A DNA stretch of 64,000 nt from Alicyclobacillus tolerans (lineage in GTDB: Bacteria; Bacillota; Bacilli; Alicyclobacillales; Alicyclobacillaceae). The notes beneath the pieces were generated by a model. That model had not been told where the DNA came from. It saw only the letters and a list, made by a program, of their open reading frames with translations, and searched no databases. Made by a program: the position numbers and the translations under genes. Positions 1 through 8,712 of this stretch are shown piece after piece; positions within the stretch are counted from its first letter, which is position 1, and each line of letters begins with the position of its first letter. Location of the stretch: NCBI RefSeq assembly GCF_001447355.1, contig NZ_JXBW01000002.1:1-64000 (forward strand). Direction: 5' to 3'.

Positions 1-1162
1 TGACGAGCTGCCATTCCGACTCCTGCCCCGCGCGCGGATTGACCAGGCAACTCACTGGTTGATACGGCTTGACGAGCGTGTGATCCAAACACGATTGGTT
101 GCAAGCGATACAGACGTTGAGCCCTTGCCGATCCCCTGTGAGGATCTTGCGCGCAAATTCCGCATCCGCCAACCAAGGGCGTGCGGGCGCGATGAAGTCG
201 AGATAGCCGTCGGCCACCAACTGATCCGCCACTTCCGGCACGTTGAGCCGATTGGCGCCAAGCACCGGCACCGACACATGTTGGCGAATGCGCCCGGCAA
301 CCGCCGCAAACCCTCCGCGCGGAACCACCTGCTGCACCGTCGGCACGCGCGACTCGTGCCAGCCAATGCCGATGTTTAACGCATCGACCCCGGCATCCAC
401 CAAGGCCTGCGCAAACCGAATGGTCTCCTCATCCGTCGTGCTATCCGGCATCAAATCCGCACCTGACATCCGAAAGATGATGGGGTATTCGGCCCCGACC
501 GCGGCGCGAACAGCGCGCACGACGTCCAGCGGCATGCGCATCCGCCGTTCGAAATCTCCCCCATACTCGTCGTCGCGCACATTGGTGAGTGGCGACAAGA
601 ACTGATTGAGGAGATAACCTTCGGATCCCATAATTTCAATTGCGTCAAAGCCAATCCGCTTCGCCGTGCTCGCTGCGTTGGCAAAGCCCAAAATCGTGCG
701 CGCAATGTCTTCCGCCGTCATCGCACGCGGCGTCTCTCGCGTCAATCGCGACGGGATTGCGCTCGGGGCCACAGGTTGCATGCCAATCTCGTCAGAAAAC
801 GCATAGCGACCAGCGTGAAACAATTGTAAGGCAATGCGACCTCCGCCCGCATGAACAGCCTCTGGCAACCTGGCGAGCATGTCGATGTGCTCCGGATTCG
901 TGAGCACGTACATCTCGCCACCGCCCTCCGGCAGCACCACGGCACCGCCAGTGATGATAAGTGCCGCCATACCTTCTGCGCGATCGCGATAAAATGTGCA
1001 AAGCCGCTCGATATATTCTGGGTTGCGCTCCAGACCCATGTGCATAGAACCCATCAGGATACGGTGAGGCAGCGTGAGCGAGCCAATCCGTCCGGGTTGA
1101 CGCAAGGCCTCAAACTGGCGCAATACGTTCTGCGGTGCCACCTTCAACACCTCTTCAACCAT
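1..1162 (-). CDS. FadH-like NADH:flavin oxidoreductase / 2,4-dienoyl-CoA reductase (C-terminus cut by window edge)
   Basis: About 387 N-terminal residues are visible: an old-yellow-enzyme TIM barrel followed by the start of the FAD/NAD part. Seen directly: a HAGRY motif, GSEGYLLNQFL (its Tyr matches the FadH catalytic tyrosine), GIGWHESR (its His matches the FadH catalytic histidine) and a Cys cluster CIACNQSC...SCLVNPRA near residue 352 that binds [4Fe-4S] in FadH. The family reduces 2,4-dienoyl-CoA thioesters with NADPH. The ATG at 1162 has no clear SD; a GTG at 1141 preceded by AAGAGGTG is an alternative. It is divergent from the acyl-CoA ligase gene across a promoter region with an operator-like repeat. 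By context it may reduce cyclohexadiene- or cyclohexene-carbonyl-CoA rather than fatty dienoyl-CoA. Enzyme class is secure, substrate is inferred. Confidence 0.85.
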   Translation of the reverse strand, partial: MVEEVLKVAPQNVLRQFEALRQPGRIGSLTLPHRILMGSMHMGLERNPEYIERLCTFYRDRAEGMAALIITGGAVVLPEGGGEMYVLTNPEHIDMLARLPEAVHAGGGRIALQLFHAGRYAFSDEIGMQPVAPSAIPSRLTRETPRAMTAEDIARTILGFANAASTAKRIGFDAIEIMGSEGYLLNQFLSPLTNVRDDEYGGDFERRMRMPLDVVRAVRAAVGAEYPIIFRMSGADLMPDSTTDEETIRFAQALVDAGVDALNIGIGWHESRVPTVQQVVPRGGFAAVAGRIRQHVSVPVLGANRLNVPEVADQLVADGYLDFIAPARPWLADAEFARKILTGDRQGLNVCIACNQSCLDHTLVKPYQPVSCLVNPRAGQESEWQLV

Positions 1163-1228
1163 GGCTTGCGGCGCAACAACCTGTTACCCGCGCATATTCC
1201 CAAGCCATTTTTATAATCTGATATTAAC

Positions 1229-1279
1229 ACCTGGTATTGAATTCGTCGACAAGCGTGCTAGAATGTTTTATAACCAGGT
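1229..1279. promoter_or_regulatory. Divergent promoter region with operator-like inverted repeat
   Basis: A sigma-A-like promoter reads rightward: TTGAAT at 1237-1242, a 16-nt spacer, TAGAAT at 1259-1264. It is bracketed by ACCTGGT (1229-1235) just before the -35 and its perfect complement ACCAGGT (1273-1279) around the expected +1. That placement is typical of a repressor binding two sites. The same region must drive the leftward FadH-like gene. A related motif lies at 11252-11262. The regulator is not in the window. Confidence 0.5.
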
Positions 1280-1311
1280 ACGAATTTCGGAATGAAAGGA
1301 GCGGCGCCACT

Positions 1312-2910
1312 GTGAGCGCTCCGCTGTTTCTCGACAAATTTGACATGTTCCGGGCGCAGAGCCCGAATCAATTGGCTGTTATCGATCTCGCTGGCTCATC
1401 TCCTATTCAATTGACGTATGCCCAATTGGACGAACTCTCCACCCGCGCGGCCATCGGCCTATTACAGCGCGGTGTGCAACCGGGCGATGCAGTCGCCTAT
1501 CAGTTGCCAAGCGGTTGGCCGTTTATTGTCATCACCCTTGGTCTCTGGAAGCTTGGTGCCATTCCCTGCCCGCTCTTGCCTTCCTTGCGCGAACGAGAAG
1601 TGACGTTCATCATGCAGTCTTCCGGCAGCCGCCTCCTCATTGTCCCGGACGAATTTCGACGGTTTGCCTATGTGCAGCTTGTGGATAGAATCCGGCCAGA
1701 ACTGCCCGCGCTGGAACACGTGATTGTAATTGCCCAGCAACAGTACGATCCCGCCGCACACGATCTCGGCGGCATCCTGTGGCAAGGCGAGATATCCGAG
1801 GACATGCTGGCGGAAGTGACACGACGGCGCGCGACGGCGACATCCTACTCACAACTGCTCTACACATCCGGGACGACCGGTGAACCCAAAGGCGTTTTGC
1901 ACACGCACCAAAGCCTGTCAAACGCATTGCTCGCGCATACGACGACACTGGGACTGAGCGCGAGCGACCGCATTTGGGTGCCATCGCCGCTTGCCCACCA
2001 GACAGGATTTCTCTATGGAATGCTCGTTTCCTTCTATATCGGGGGCACGGGCATCTATCAAGCGGTTTGGGACGTCGACACCGCCCGTGCGGCCATCGAA
2101 GTGCATGGCGCGACCTTCGTGCAGGCCGCAATGCCGTTCTTGTCCGATATTACGCGCAGCGCGCAACCGCCAAAGGGTCTGCGCCTGTTTATTGCAACCG
2201 GCGCGGCGATTCCCCGGCAATTGGCGCAAGAAGCCCGCGAAAAGTTGGCTTGCTCCATCGTCGGCGCTTGGGGGTCAACGGAAGCCTGTCTCGTCACCGT
2301 CGGCCGCCCGGACGATCCGCCGGAAAAACTATGGGGTACCGATGGCCGCGCCATCGACGGCATGGAGATCCGCGTCGTCGACGACGAGGGCCATGTTCTC
2401 CCAGCAGGGCGAGAAGGTAACTATCAAATCAAGACGCCGGCGATGTTCGCCACCTACTTGCACCACCATGAGTGGTACGAAGCCGGCTTTACAAAAGACG
2501 GATTTTTTGACACTGGCGATCTCGCCGTGATCGACGAGGATGGTTATTTGAAAATTACCGGACGCAAAAAGGACGTCGTCAATCGCGGCGGTGAGAAGAT
2601 CCCGGTTGTAGAAATCGAAGACTTGCTTTCCCAGCACCCTGCCATCGCGGATGCAGCGGTCGTGGCCATGCCGGACGAACGGCTCGGTGAACGTGCGTGT
2701 GCATACGTCGTGCTGCAACCTGGCCAAGCGGGTATTGACCTGTCGCAAATCACAGACTTTCTCGGCGAACGCGGGATGGCAAAGATTTATTGGCCGGAAC
2801 GGGTCGAGGTCATCGACGAAATGCCTCGCACGGCAAGCGGCAAGATCCAAAAATATGTGTTGCGAAACGACATCGCGAACAAGCTGCAGCAGGAACGCAC
2901 ACAAGCCTAG
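1312..2910 (+). CDS. AMP-forming acyl-CoA ligase, cyclohexanecarboxylate-CoA-ligase-like
   Basis: Predicted 532-residue ANL-superfamily ligase that would activate a carboxylate via the acyl-adenylate to the CoA thioester. The GTG at 1312 is chosen because GAAAGGAG ends 10 nt upstream. Motifs: YTSGTTGEPKG (A3 P-loop), GSTEAC (A5), TGD followed by ITGRKKDVVNRGGEKI (A7/A8 hinge) and RTASGKIQK with the A10 catalytic lysine. The N-terminal part (LREREVTFIM, FRRFAYVQLV) resembles the AliA-type cyclohexanecarboxylate-CoA ligase branch rather than long-chain FadD. It is first in an apparent operon with an acyl-CoA dehydrogenase (22-nt gap) and DAHP synthase. That context suggests a shikimate-derived ring acid as substrate; a 2,3-dihydroxybenzoate- or fatty-acid-type ligase cannot be excluded. 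Confidence 0.87.
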   Translation: MSAPLFLDKFDMFRAQSPNQLAVIDLAGSSPIQLTYAQLDELSTRAAIGLLQRGVQPGDAVAYQLPSGWPFIVITLGLWKLGAIPCPLLPSLREREVTFIMQSSGSRLLIVPDEFRRFAYVQLVDRIRPELPALEHVIVIAQQQYDPAAHDLGGILWQGEISEDMLAEVTRRRATATSYSQLLYTSGTTGEPKGVLHTHQSLSNALLAHTTTLGLSASDRIWVPSPLAHQTGFLYGMLVSFYIGGTGIYQAVWDVDTARAAIEVHGATFVQAAMPFLSDITRSAQPPKGLRLFIATGAAIPRQLAQEAREKLACSIVGAWGSTEACLVTVGRPDDPPEKLWGTDGRAIDGMEIRVVDDEGHVLPAGREGNYQIKTPAMFATYLHHHEWYEAGFTKDGFFDTGDLAVIDEDGYLKITGRKKDVVNRGGEKIPVVEIEDLLSQHPAIADAAVVAMPDERLGERACAYVVLQPGQAGIDLSQITDFLGERGMAKIYWPERVEVIDEMPRTASGKIQKYVLRNDIANKLQQERTQA

Positions 2911-2932
2911 AGCAAAGGAAGGGCGACGAACA

Positions 2933-4096
2933 ATGCAGACGCGAACATTGGCCGATTGGATGGCGGACGTCGATGCTTATGTCGCAGGCCCTGCTGCCGT
3001 GTGGGCGCAAGAGATTGAAGCGACGGGCACCGTGCCACAGGCGGTGTGGGAAGAGTTGAACGATCGCGGCTACTTACGCCTTGCAGCCCCGCGCGATCTC
3101 GGTGGCTACGGCCTCTCCTTTACAGACTATCTGCAGCTACTCGAGAGATTCGCCGCCATGCACGGCTCGCTGCGCGTCATCGTGCATGTCACGAATAGCC
3201 TGTGGCGATCGCTCGCCAGCAAGGCGTCAGCGGAGCAGTTGGAGCGGTTTGTCAAACCGTTTATCGGCGGTCAACTGCGGGCGACGTTTACGTTGACGGA
3301 GCCCAATTCGGGATCTGGAGCAGACATCAAGACCACTGCCCGCCGCGAAGGCGATGAATACATCGTCAACGGCGAGAAGTGGATGATCATCTTCAGCGAT
3401 GTTGCAGATTACTTTCTCTTGTTCTGCCGACTCGAGGGAACGAGTGGCGGTGAAGGCACGTTGGCACTCATGGTGCCCAAAGATGCAGCCGGCCTCGAGA
3501 TAGAATGGATGGCTCCGGCCATGGGCATCACCGGTACCCAGCACGGCCACTTGCGGCTTGTCAATTGTCGTGTGCCCGTCGCCAATCGTCTGGGTGAAGA
3601 AGGCGATGGCCTGGAAGTTGCGTTTCGCGGTTTTCTCGATCCCTCGCGCACTGCAATCGGCATGACGTGCGTCGGCGCGGCCAAACGTAGCCTCGAGTTG
3701 GCGGCGGAACACGCGCTCGCGCGCGTAACCTTTGGGCAACCGCTCGCCAAGCGTCAGATCATCCAGATGTGGCTTGCGGAAATGGCGACGGACATCGAGG
3801 CGGCGCGCCACCTTGTCCTTCATGCTGCCCGCAAGTTCGACGCAGGTCAGCCGATCACGGTGGAAGCGAGTATGGCCAAGATGTTTGCCACGGAGATGCT
3901 GCAGCGGGTCACCGATAAAGCCCTGCAGATCCATGGTGGGCCGGGCTATTTTAAGTCGAGTGAGATCGAACGCTTGTACCGCGATGCGCGGATGCAGCGG
4001 TTTGAAGAAGGAACGTCGGAAATTCAGAAGATGGTGATTGCGCGCGACGTGCTGGACAAGGTGAAGGCGGCGCGTGAAAGGAGAAATCGCGGATGA
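2933..4096 (+). CDS. Acyl-CoA dehydrogenase
   Basis: 387-residue flavin acyl-CoA dehydrogenase. ATG 2933 follows AAAGGAAGGG with good spacing; reading further upstream would overlap the ligase gene. Visible are the FAD/substrate-binding stretch (FTLTEPNSGSGADIKT), the C-terminal helical region with RVTFGQPLAKRQ, an IHGGPGY motif and FEEGTSEIQ near the C-terminus, whose Glu aligns with the catalytic base of medium-chain acyl-CoA dehydrogenase. The family makes an alpha,beta double bond in a CoA thioester and passes electrons to ETF. It sits between a CHC-CoA-ligase-like gene and DAHP synthase, whose start codon overlaps its stop (ATGA). This makes a cyclic substrate on the shikimate to cyclohexanecarbonyl-CoA route plausible; that specific role is inferred. 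Confidence 0.88.
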   Translation: MQTRTLADWMADVDAYVAGPAAVWAQEIEATGTVPQAVWEELNDRGYLRLAAPRDLGGYGLSFTDYLQLLERFAAMHGSLRVIVHVTNSLWRSLASKASAEQLERFVKPFIGGQLRATFTLTEPNSGSGADIKTTARREGDEYIVNGEKWMIIFSDVADYFLLFCRLEGTSGGEGTLALMVPKDAAGLEIEWMAPAMGITGTQHGHLRLVNCRVPVANRLGEEGDGLEVAFRGFLDPSRTAIGMTCVGAAKRSLELAAEHALARVTFGQPLAKRQIIQMWLAEMATDIEAARHLVLHAARKFDAGQPITVEASMAKMFATEMLQRVTDKALQIHGGPGYFKSSEIERLYRDARMQRFEEGTSEIQKMVIARDVLDKVKAARERRNRG

Positions 4097-5106
4097 TTGT
4101 CATGCTGAACCCGAAGCACAATCAGCAACTGTTGGCACAATCCTTGGCCGAACTCGGCGTGACCGCCTACCCTGCGGGTGCCAATCGGGTCATGATTGCT
4201 GGTAACGACGCCGATTTGGCGAATCGCCTGGCCCAACTGCCCGAGGTGCTGGAAGTCGTCCCCGTCGCGCGCCCTTACCCACTCGCCAGCCGCGAGTTCC
4301 AGCAGGAAGACACCGTCATTCAGGTACGCGACGTCGTCATTGGCGGATCGAAACCGGTCGTAATGGCTGGTCCATGTTCTGTCGAGTCGGTCGAGAATAT
4401 CGTCGACATCGCGAAGGCGGTCAAGCGCCTGGGTGGCCATGTGTTGCGTGGCGGCGCCTTTAAACCGCGTTCGAGCCCGTATTCGTTCCAGGGTCACGGC
4501 GAAGAGGGACTCAAGATGATGGCCATGGCGCGCGAGATCACTGGGCTCGCCATCGTCTCGGAAGTGATGGAGCCGGACAAAGTTGCGCTCGTATCGGAGT
4601 ATGTCGACATTCTCCAGATTGGTGCGCGCAACATGCAGAACTACCCCTTGTTGCGCGAAGCGGGCAAGTCGATGAAGCCTGTGCTTCTCAAGCGCGGCCT
4701 GTCGGGAACGATTGAGGAATGGCTGATGGCTGCCGAATACATCTTGGCACAAGGCAACCCCAACGTTATTTTGTGCGAACGAGGTATCCGCACGTTTGAA
4801 ACGGCGACGCGCAATACACTCGACCTCAATGCCGTACCGGTGGTCAAAAGCCTTACTCATCTGCCGGTTATTGTCGATCCGTCGCATGGCGTCGGCAAGC
4901 GTGCGTTCGTCCGTCCAATGGCACGTGCAGGTGTGGCAGCTGGGGCTGACGGCGTGATCGTCGAAATTCACCCGACACCGGATCAAGCGATGTCCGACGC
5001 GGCGCAGACGATCGATTATCAAGAATTCGGGCTGATGGTAGAGGAGATTAATCGGATCTCGGATGTGTTACACGGCACCCGTGAAAAAACGGTTGTCGGC
5101 GTTTGA
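4093..5106 (+). CDS. aroF: 3-deoxy-7-phosphoheptulonate (DAHP) synthase, type I-beta with N-terminal regulatory domain
   Basis: 337 residues. The first ~70 residues form the ferredoxin-like regulatory domain found in the Thermotoga-type enzyme; the remainder is the TIM barrel with [43 protein letters not shown] and [10 protein letters not shown], which carry the PEP, erythrose-4-phosphate and metal ligands. It makes the first intermediate of the shikimate pathway. Its ATG overlaps the stop of the acyl-CoA dehydrogenase as ATGA, indicating translational coupling. A shikimate-pathway entry enzyme tied to CoA-ester chemistry is unusual and suggests local supply of shikimate rather than only aromatic amino acid synthesis. 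The regulatory domain suggests feedback control by an aromatic amino acid, as in that enzyme family. Confidence 0.93.
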   Translation: MIVMLNPKHNQQLLAQSLAELGVTAYPAGANRVMIAGNDADLANRLAQLPEVLEVVPVARPYPLASREFQQEDTVIQVRDVVIGGSKPVVMAGPCSVESVENIVDIAKAVKRLGGHVLRGGAFKPRSSPYSFQGHGEEGLKMMAMAREITGLAIVSEVMEPDKVALVSEYVDILQIGARNMQNYPLLREAGKSMKPVLLKRGLSGTIEEWLMAAEYILAQGNPNVILCERGIRTFETATRNTLDLNAVPVVKSLTHLPVIVDPSHGVGKRAFVRPMARAGVAAGADGVIVEIHPTPDQAMSDAAQTIDYQEFGLMVEEINRISDVLHGTREKTVVGV

Positions 5107-5128
5107 CAAGCCGAAGGCTTTCTAAGCT

Positions 5129-5177
5129 GTAAAGGGGGCAGGCTGCAATATGAGTGGTAGCAGCATGCCCTCTTTAC
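5129..5177 (+). terminator. Long imperfect hairpin downstream of aroF
   Basis: The arm at 5129-5146 pairs with 5160-5177 over 18 positions with two mismatches, around a 13-nt loop. No T-run follows, so it is not a classical intrinsic terminator; it may protect the mRNA 3' end or act on the antiporter leader. The rest of 5178-5399 shows no gene and no riboswitch that I recognise. Confidence 0.35.
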
Positions 5178-5399
5178 ATCATGGGCATCTATGTCTTTTG
5201 GTTGATTTCCCACCTGCCGTTCACGTACCATAAGTAAGGAGCCACCCTTGAGAGCGCAAAATCATGCTTGCCACGGGGTGAAGCTTTCACTCACAGGTAT
5301 GTTTCGTGCTCAGACTATCCCCTGTCTCTACTAGAGCGTGCCACTTGCTTCAATCTGTTCACTCTAAAATGTCAAAACTTTATATCAAAGGAGGAGAAG

Positions 5400-6875
5400 A
5401 TGGGGTACTTCCTCTTGTTGCTGTCCTTCATTTTACTAGCTGGCGTTTGGTCTGCTCGCGTCGGAACCCGCTTAGGCTTTCCGGTTCTTATCGGTTTTGT
5501 CGCCATCGGCATGCTGCTAGGACCGAGCGGCCTGCATGTGAGTCCGAAAGTCCCGCTGTCTGTCGCGCAATCCATCGGTTACGTCGCGCTCATCCTCATC
5601 CTGTTTGAGGGCGGATTGCATACCCCTGCAGCGAGAATTCGCAACGTGTGGAAACCTGCTATATCGCTCGCTACGGTCGGTGTCCTTGTCAGCTCGGCTA
5701 TCATGACAGCCATTTCTCACTACTTGCTCAAGTTGCCGTTCTTCCCCTCCGCATTACTTGGGGTCGCCGTCAGTTCGACAGATGCCGCATCGGTGTTTTC
5801 CATACTTGGAGGCCAACCACTCCGTCGACGCCTCGTCGATGTCCTCGAAGTTGAATCGGGCACCAACGTCCCGATGGCATTCTTTCTCACGATTGTCTTA
5901 ATGCAATGGTCTATCCACGGATTCGGCACCGTTGAGCAAGCGGCCTGGTATGTCATCGGTACCTTAGCCTTGCAAATGCTAGTTGGTTTGGCTGTCGGCT
6001 TGCTCGCAGGCTATCTTGGCTCGCTCGCCAATCAACGTATTAAATTGGATACCGGCGGACTGTATCCGACGTTAACGCTGGCATTTGCGCTTTCCTCCTA
6101 CGCTGGCGCCGCTCTGCTACATGGCAGTGGATTTCTGGCAGTCTACGTCGCGTCGGTCGTCATGGGCAACCGCAAGCTTGAACATCGCTACAGTATCATG
6201 CGCTTCCACGAAGGACTGTCATGGACGATGCACATTGTCATGTACGTCGTGCTCGGCCTTCAGATGTCGCCTGCTCGCCTTTGGGCAATTCTCTTGCCGG
6301 GAATGGGCCTGGCCGTAAGTGTCCTAGCCATAGCCAGACCGGCGGCCGTCTGGCTATCCACCATCGGAATGGGCTACACCCGCACAGAGAAAGTCTTTAT
6401 ATCCTGGGCGGGCTTGCGTGGAGCCGTTCCCATCGTTTTAGTGCTCACGGCCATCCTGTCGCCCACGTACACGCCTGCGACCATGCTCGATGCTGTGTTC
6501 TTCGTCGTGATCGCCTCCACATTGTTACAGGGATTGACCGTCAAACCGCTGGCGCAAAAGCTTGGCTTGTTTGAATCGTCGCCGTCCGAAGGGTTGTTGG
6601 AACTGGTGGCCATCGCGCGTGAACACGCTGTTGTGATGCCGATTGAAATTCCAGAGGAGTCTGACTTGGTGCACAAAAAGATGGTCGAAATTCAGTTCCC
6701 GCAGAATACGCTTTGTTACGCTATTATTCGCGATAGCCAGGTCATCGTGCCGCGCGGCGCAACCAAGCTCCAAGCGGGAGATCATCTACTCGTGCTATCG
6801 GATCGCCGCCACATCCCAGACTTGCGCAGATTGTTCCGTGCAGGACAAGTCGGTCAACCCGGCTTCTTGCCTTAA
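5400..6875 (+). CDS. CPA1-family K+(Na+)/H+ antiporter with C-terminal TrkA-C domain
   Basis: 491 residues. ATG 5400 is preceded by AAAGGAGG at optimal spacing; upstream in-frame codons lack an SD. About 12 hydrophobic segments span residues 1-400, including FPVLIGFVAIGMLLGPSGL and SSTDAASVFSIL, the conserved cation-site helix of the NhaP/CvrA family (Thr-Asp). LRGAVPIVL is the other conserved motif of this family. Residues ~420-485 form a TrkA-C/RCK-C regulatory domain, which in NhaP2-like proteins senses small ligands. The family exchanges monovalent cations for protons and so controls pH and osmotic balance, which matters in an acidophile. The MFS gene follows with a TAATG overlap, so the two are probably co-transcribed. 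Confidence 0.88.
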   Translation: MGYFLLLLSFILLAGVWSARVGTRLGFPVLIGFVAIGMLLGPSGLHVSPKVPLSVAQSIGYVALILILFEGGLHTPAARIRNVWKPAISLATVGVLVSSAIMTAISHYLLKLPFFPSALLGVAVSSTDAASVFSILGGQPLRRRLVDVLEVESGTNVPMAFFLTIVLMQWSIHGFGTVEQAAWYVIGTLALQMLVGLAVGLLAGYLGSLANQRIKLDTGGLYPTLTLAFALSSYAGAALLHGSGFLAVYVASVVMGNRKLEHRYSIMRFHEGLSWTMHIVMYVVLGLQMSPARLWAILLPGMGLAVSVLAIARPAAVWLSTIGMGYTRTEKVFISWAGLRGAVPIVLVLTAILSPTYTPATMLDAVFFVVIASTLLQGLTVKPLAQKLGLFESSPSEGLLELVAIAREHAVVMPIEIPEESDLVHKKMVEIQFPQNTLCYAIIRDSQVIVPRGATKLQAGDHLLVLSDRRHIPDLRRLFRAGQVGQPGFLP

Positions 6876-8158
6876 TGCCTCGAAAACGTCAGCAACGATT
6901 GATGCAATTAGGAAAGGATTCGATCAGCGTGTTACTTCCTCATCGACAGGGCGCATCGCTCGCCTTTCGTTTGTATATGCTCGTCGTGGTCGTGCTCGAT
7001 TTCACGACACAAATGGCCGCCGTGGCGATCTCCTGGCAAATGTACAGATTAACCGGTTCGGCTTTCGACCTTGGACTCATCGGTCTCATACAGTTTGCCC
7101 CCGTGTTACTCCTCACGTTCATCGTCGGGTATGCGGCGGATCGGTGGAATCGAAAGGGGATTGTTGGATGCGCCTTGGCCGCACAAGCGGTGCTCTTCGC
7201 ATGGCTAGCAACGGCTAGTGGATTGGGCTGGGTCAGCCAAATGACGCTGTTTGGGGCGGTCGTCGTCCTCGGTGTGAGTGGCGCCTTTCTCGACGCCGCG
7301 ATGCCAGCTCTTCTGTCCAGTCTCGTCGCACCTGAGCAACTATCGCAACAAATGGCCAAAGTTACGTCCATCTCGCAGATGGCCGTCATGGTTGGACCTG
7401 CAGTGGGCGGCGTACTATACGCACTGGGAGCCAATGTGGTTTACGGCACAGCGGCCGTCGGATGTTGCATAGCAGCGCTCCTCATGCTCGCAATCAGTGC
7501 CCACAAACAGCAGCCGACGGACGACGAGCCAATCAGCCTTCGCTCTGTGCTCGCTGGGCTCACGTTCATCCGATCCCGTCCGGTCGTGCTTGGGGCCATC
7601 TCGCTCGACCTGTTCGCTGTGCTTTTCGGTGGTGTGACCGCGCTCCTACCCATCTACGCGAACACGATCCTGCACATCGGGGCCACAGGTCTTGGCGTAT
7701 TGTGGGCCGCTCCCGCAATCGGCGCCACACTGATGTCCATCGCACTCACGTGGCGTCCTATTCGCCAACGCGTCGGCCCAATGCTGTTTTTCTCAGTGCT
7801 CATCTTCGGTTGCGCGACGATCGTCTTCGCAGCTTCCAAATCGCTTGCGCTATCCATCGCGGCACTCATCATACTTGGCGCATCGGATGTGATCAGCATG
7901 GTCATTCGCTCGACCTTGGTGATGACACAAACACCCGACTCCATGCGCGGGCGCGTCAATGCCGTCAACCAAGTGTTTATCGGCACATCCAATCAAATCG
8001 GCGCCTTCGAATCAGGGCTGACAGCTTCATGGTTCGGTGCGATTCCCGCCGCCGTCCTCGGCGGTCTTGCGACCATTGCCGTGGTACTTTTATGGTCGAG
8101 GCTGTTTCCAACGTTATTCCGCGCGGACGAGTTTTCCGAAGAGGGACTTGTCGGATAG
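6875..8158 (+). CDS. Major facilitator superfamily exporter (EntS/MFS_3-like)
   Basis: 427 residues with 12 predicted transmembrane helices; the 2-3 loop motif GYAADRWNRKG and the second-half region SMRGRVNAVNQVFIGTSNQIG are typical of the EntS/MefA-like MFS_3 branch. Its ATG shares a base with the antiporter stop (TAATG). A GTG at 6929 with an AGGAAAGGA SD is an equally good start that would remove 18 polar residues. The substrate cannot be told from sequence; relatives export siderophores or macrolides. Confidence 0.82.
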   Translation: MPRKRQQRLMQLGKDSISVLLPHRQGASLAFRLYMLVVVVLDFTTQMAAVAISWQMYRLTGSAFDLGLIGLIQFAPVLLLTFIVGYAADRWNRKGIVGCALAAQAVLFAWLATASGLGWVSQMTLFGAVVVLGVSGAFLDAAMPALLSSLVAPEQLSQQMAKVTSISQMAVMVGPAVGGVLYALGANVVYGTAAVGCCIAALLMLAISAHKQQPTDDEPISLRSVLAGLTFIRSRPVVLGAISLDLFAVLFGGVTALLPIYANTILHIGATGLGVLWAAPAIGATLMSIALTWRPIRQRVGPMLFFSVLIFGCATIVFAASKSLALSIAALIILGASDVISMVIRSTLVMTQTPDSMRGRVNAVNQVFIGTSNQIGAFESGLTASWFGAIPAAVLGGLATIAVVLLWSRLFPTLFRADEFSEEGLVG

Positions 8159-8185
8159 TTGAACAGGGAGCATCCGGCGGCAAAC

Positions 8186-8208
8186 GATGGCCCGCAAGCA
8201 GGGCCATC
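8186..8208. terminator. Hairpin between convergent genes
   Basis: GATGGCCC (8186-8193) and GGGCCATC (8201-8208) form a perfect 8-bp stem with a 7-nt loop lying at the stop codon of the leftward gene. T-runs are short in both directions, so termination strength is uncertain. Confidence 0.45.
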
Positions 8209-8629
8209 ACGCCTGCTCGCGGATCAACTCCGGCAAACTTTCATGCAATTTGCGCTCCCAGCCCATGGCCATGACCTCGCGCACCTTGCTGTACGGCTGT
8301 CCCAGCGGCGATACGCCATCCTCCATCCAGCCCGAATGAACGAGTGTCAACCGTGTTTTCGCGTCATTGACAGGTTGTAGAGCCAGCTCAAGATGCCAAT
8401 TTTCATCCCAATCGAAAGCGACGCGATAGGGCGGATCGACAGCCGTCACTTTACACGGCGAATCCCCGTACGGGCCTGCATGCAATACAAACGCATGTCC
8501 GACCACCGGTTCAAACGTGTTCGGCATAAACCACTTCGCGAGTCCCTCCGACGTCGCAATAAAAGGCCACACAGAGTCGAGTGGCGCGTCAATCACGACT
8601 TCCTTCTGAATATCTGCGAGCTGTCCCAT
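8207..8629 (-). CDS. SRPBCC/AHSA1-family protein (START-like fold)
   Basis: 140 residues starting at ATG 8629 behind an AAAGGGGGG SD. The pattern VVIDAPLDSVWPFIATSEGLAKWF, a central GDSPCKVTAVDPPYRVAFDW and a C-terminal WERKLHESLPEL helix fit the AHSA1 (Activator of Hsp90 ATPase homolog 1-like, YndB-type) family. These form a helix-grip hydrophobic pocket and bind lipids or other small hydrophobic ligands; many have no known function. It is convergent with the MFS gene and divergent from the small monooxygenase-like gene. Fold is confident, function is not. Confidence 0.82.
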   Translation of the reverse strand: MGQLADIQKEVVIDAPLDSVWPFIATSEGLAKWFMPNTFEPVVGHAFVLHAGPYGDSPCKVTAVDPPYRVAFDWDENWHLELALQPVNDAKTRLTLVHSGWMEDGVSPLGQPYSKVREVMAMGWERKLHESLPELIREQA

Positions 8630-8712
8630 GACTAAGCCCCCCTTTCACGATCACGCAGCGTTCAAATCCGCGTGACCGATGTCCTTTCATCGCATACGCG
8701 GATACACATTGC

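Noticed and set aside
4024-5022. 332-codon frame on the minus strand
   Set aside because: Antisense to aroF, which has complete catalytic motifs; composition (Arg/His rich) is that of a shadow frame.
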